DNA of 64,000 nucleotides from CAYQQQ01 sp964420125 (GTDB lineage Bacteria; Actinomycetota; Acidimicrobiia; Acidimicrobiales; Microtrichaceae). The position numbers were made by a program, and so were the translations under genes. The notes under the pieces were generated by a model that saw nothing but the letters and a program-made list of their open reading frames with translations, had not been told where the DNA came from and made no database searches. Each line of letters begins with the position of its first letter. Within the stretch, counting starts at the first letter, position 1. The stretch lies in assembly GCA_964420125.1 (NCBI GenBank), contig CAYQQQ010000002.1, positions 203,752-267,751 on the forward strand, written 5' to 3'. Positions 62,075 to 64,000 of the stretch are shown piece by piece.

Positions 62075-63811
62075 TCACAGTTCCCGATGGCTCGCCAACC
62101 TTGCACCATGCGCGGACGTGCCGGCAGCCAGCGCGTCAGATCCGGACCGGGCTGGACGCGTGGACCGCCTCCGATCCTCGCGCTGTCGTGGCGACCCTTG
62201 ATCCTCGACCCCCGACCTGGGCGGCTCTCCTTCGAGAGGTGTCGTGCGTCCTCGGAGCATTCTGAATCCCCGACCGATGACGGATTGCACCGTCATCACC
62301 AGGATCACGACGTCCAACATCGACGACCAGTTGTCGACGTAGAACAGGTCGAGCCGCTTGTAGGCAGAGAAGGAGGGTTTGTCCCTCGCTTCGACCTGCC
62401 AGAGCCCGGTGATGCCGGGCTTCGCTCGGGTCCGGGTTCGGAGATCTTCGTCGAACTCCTCGACTTCATGGGGTAGAGCAGGTCGAGGGCCGACAAGGCT
62501 CATACTGCCCCACAGCACGTTCCACAACTGTGGGAGCTCGTCGATGCTGAGGGCTCGGATCACCCGGCCGACCTTCGTGATTCGCGGATCGGTGCGCTCG
62601 TTCTTGTAGAGAGGACCCTGGCGGTCGTTGTCACCGCGCAGGTCGACCACAATGGACTCTGCATCACGAACCATGCTGCGGAACTTGAGCATGTCGAAGA
62701 CCGTGCCGCCCTGCCCGACCCTGCGCTGTCTGAAGAGGATCGGCCGCCCGTCCTCGATGAGAATCGCGATCGCCGTGATCAAGAGCACGGGTGAGAAGAC
62801 CAAGAGCAGCAACACCGCACCGATCAGGTCGATTGCCCGCTTGGCTCCACGGTGCACTCGTCGGGTGTCAGCGGGCTCGATGTACAGCAACGGCTCATGG
62901 GCGACCGGAACGGCACGAACGCGTCGGTAGTCGACCCCCCACAACCCGCTCGAAAGGTGAACATGAATGCCGTGTTGTGCGAGATCGGAGATCAATCGCC
63001 GCTTGTCGTCGATCGAGATCCCTTGAGCTGTGAGCAGCACGCCGCTGCTGCTCGTACGTTTCAGCGACGTCAGCACCCGTCGGCTCAGGTCCGAGTCGGA
63101 TCGGTCAGCGGTGTGGACGACCTCCCTGACCCGCAGCCCGAAATCCGGGTGGTCGTTCACGAGCTCGAGCAGGTGTTCGATCTCGACTCCGCTGCCGACC
63201 AGAACAATCGAGCGTTGATAGCAGCCGATGCTCCGCTTCGCACGGAGCCACTCGTCGAAGAAGGATCGACCGATCGTGAGGGTGATGAAGGCCAGACACC
63301 CGGTGACTGCCAAGTGCCAAGCCGAAGGGGAGGCATCCGCCACGAGTGAAATCCCCAACTGGGCGACGAGGGCGAAACCCAATGCGACGAACCCCAGACG
63401 CCGGATCTCCGTTTGGCGCACTGTGGCGACCCGGGAACGATAGAGCTTCGCTGAGGCGAGCATGAGCATGCCGGCGACCGTGCTGGCCGTGCCGACCAGG
63501 ACCGAGATGACGATGTCGATCTCGATCGGCGACAGGCTCGTCGACAGCCACCAACCGACCTGAAACGCGATCACGTCGATCGCCAACAGCCGCTGTAGAA
63601 GTCCGACACGGGCGCGGGGCGCCTCGTCGGGCCCGTCCGGAACTGGCGACGTCGGCCTCGATAGATCCACGTAGCGGCGCAACGGCACCACTGCCCCAAC
63701 GCTGCCGTCCGGACGCAGTTCATGCTCACCACGGCGGTGAGCCTTTCCTCGAGGTACGCCCTGACCCGTGTCGACGTCGACCGACGACCAAGCTTCAATG
63801 CTTTTCGACAC
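62075..63811 (-). CDS. polyprenyl-phosphate sugar-1-phosphate transferase (initiating glycosyltransferase)
   Basis: The 578-residue membrane protein has four or five N-terminal helices, a CoA-binding-like domain and a last helix (RAIDLIGAVLLLLVFSPVLL). The catalytic Bac_transf domain follows: GRPILFRQRRVGQ, DELPQLWNVLWGSMSLVGPRP, PGITGLWQV. It transfers a sugar phosphate from a nucleotide sugar to undecaprenyl phosphate to start capsule or exopolysaccharide synthesis. The last 60 residues are a low-complexity charged tail. The GTG at 63811 has GGGAG upstream. Confidence 0.9.
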   Translation of the reverse strand: MSKSIEAWSSVDVDTGQGVPRGKAHRRGEHELRPDGSVGAVVPLRRYVDLSRPTSPVPDGPDEAPRARVGLLQRLLAIDVIAFQVGWWLSTSLSPIEIDIVISVLVGTASTVAGMLMLASAKLYRSRVATVRQTEIRRLGFVALGFALVAQLGISLVADASPSAWHLAVTGCLAFITLTIGRSFFDEWLRAKRSIGCYQRSIVLVGSGVEIEHLLELVNDHPDFGLRVREVVHTADRSDSDLSRRVLTSLKRTSSSGVLLTAQGISIDDKRRLISDLAQHGIHVHLSSGLWGVDYRRVRAVPVAHEPLLYIEPADTRRVHRGAKRAIDLIGAVLLLLVFSPVLLITAIAILIEDGRPILFRQRRVGQGGTVFDMLKFRSMVRDAESIVVDLRGDNDRQGPLYKNERTDPRITKVGRVIRALSIDELPQLWNVLWGSMSLVGPRPALPHEVEEFDEDLRTRTRAKPGITGLWQVEARDKPSFSAYKRLDLFYVDNWSSMLDVVILVMTVQSVIGRGFRMLRGRTTPLEGEPPRSGVEDQGSPRQREDRRRSTRPARSGSDALAAGTSAHGARLASHREL

Positions 63812-63814
63812 TTT

Positions 63815-63892
63815 TTACTCCCACCGCCGATTCCCCAGTGCACTTGAGGTTACGCGACCACACTGCGTGGCTTCAAGGCGGGTAGCGATCAA
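63815..63892 (-). CDS. possible 25-codon leader peptide upstream of the sugar transferase
   Basis: A TTG-started frame of 25 codons ends TAA three bases before the transferase GTG. It follows a perfect AGGAGG, with a TG extension, four bases before the TTG. It is rich in Arg and reads MIATRLEATQCGR at the start. A leader or upstream ORF that controls translation of the transferase is possible. The start is a rare codon and the spacing is short, so it may be chance. Confidence 0.3.
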   Translation of the reverse strand: MIATRLEATQCGRVTSSALGNRRWE

Positions 63893-63914
63893 TTCACCTC
63901 CTGGTTACGCAACC
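63848..63914. repeat. two copies of a GGTTACGC-RACC site upstream of the sugar transferase
   Basis: GGTTACGCGACC at 63848-63859 and GGTTACGCAACC at 63903-63914 lie 55 bases apart in the same orientation. The second is nearly palindromic. They may be a pair of regulator sites in the promoter region. Confidence 0.45.
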
Positions 63915-64000
63915 CGTAATCGCAACCCTGTCAGCACCCTGTCAACCCCGAGTTCCGCAGTTGATGGGCACATGAGGGGGTTGGAGGGGCCGCGATCCCT

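Overview
The window is about 70% GC actinobacterial DNA. A draft genome or MAG contig from class Acidimicrobiia or a close relative fits best. The gene content points there: a coproporphyrin-pathway HemQ, amt-glnK-glnD in the actinobacterial order, a CysO-type sulfur carrier, GpgS of the glucosylglycerate pathway, a PAC2 protein, many small TetR units, and GTG starts mixed with ATG. This placement is an inference; there is no rRNA or tRNA gene to anchor it. A run of exactly 100 N (6066-6165) marks an assembly gap inside a tandem repeat.

Layout. 1-5986: a membrane-protein tail, a methyltransferase/GtrA pair, a PQQ-type sugar dehydrogenase lipoprotein, an acyltransferase, an HdeD-like membrane protein, a small lipoprotein, a GNAT and a PAC2 protein. 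5971-6214: a 40-bp tandem repeat holding the gap. 6216-10369: glnD, PII and amt. 10582-15924: a small Cys protein, then a minus-strand run of acyl-CoA synthetase, hemQ, arfB, methyltransferase, an fdhD without the catalytic cysteines, and a TauE exporter. 16159-21624: a branched-chain amino-acid-type ABC transporter. Its binding lipoprotein looks circularly permuted and its LivH permease carries an extra N-terminal domain. 21753-24817: groEL with two CIRCE elements, a secreted M15-like protein and cysO. 25104-28570: compatible-solute genes (gpgS, glycerate kinase, a GT20 synthase). 28596-40071: a LytR_C protein, amidase/hot-dog/TetR genes, a GlcD oxidase, two tandem UbiB-like kinases, a TetR, an enoyl-CoA hydratase and a DUF3237 protein. 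40197-46742: a SWIM-SNF2 ATPase and an MMPL exporter with its divergent TetR and two operators. 46784-55112: two RCC1 beta-propeller lipoproteins next to a 1019-residue LuxR-type STAND regulator. 55202-57465: arsR, arsM and a hydrolase. 57679-64000: the start of a surface-polysaccharide cluster (rfbF, an epimerase, two sugar C-methyltransferase-type enzymes, an initiating sugar transferase).

How the genes work together. amt, PII and GlnD form one ammonium uptake and sensing module. LivFGMH plus the permuted lipoprotein form one importer read from two convergent units. gpgS, glycerate kinase and the GT20 enzyme suggest osmolyte synthesis. arsR-arsM detoxify arsenite by methylation. The last 6.5 kb make and methylate nucleotide sugars for a lipid-linked glycan.

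No gene-free stretch exceeds about 240 bases. The intergenic spaces hold hairpin terminators, operators and at least three families of short repeats. I saw no CRISPR array, insertion sequence, phage module, tRNA or rRNA. The strongest oddities are the permuted binding protein, the cysteine-less FdhD, the 21-blade RCC1 lipoprotein, and the palindromic intergenic repeats.
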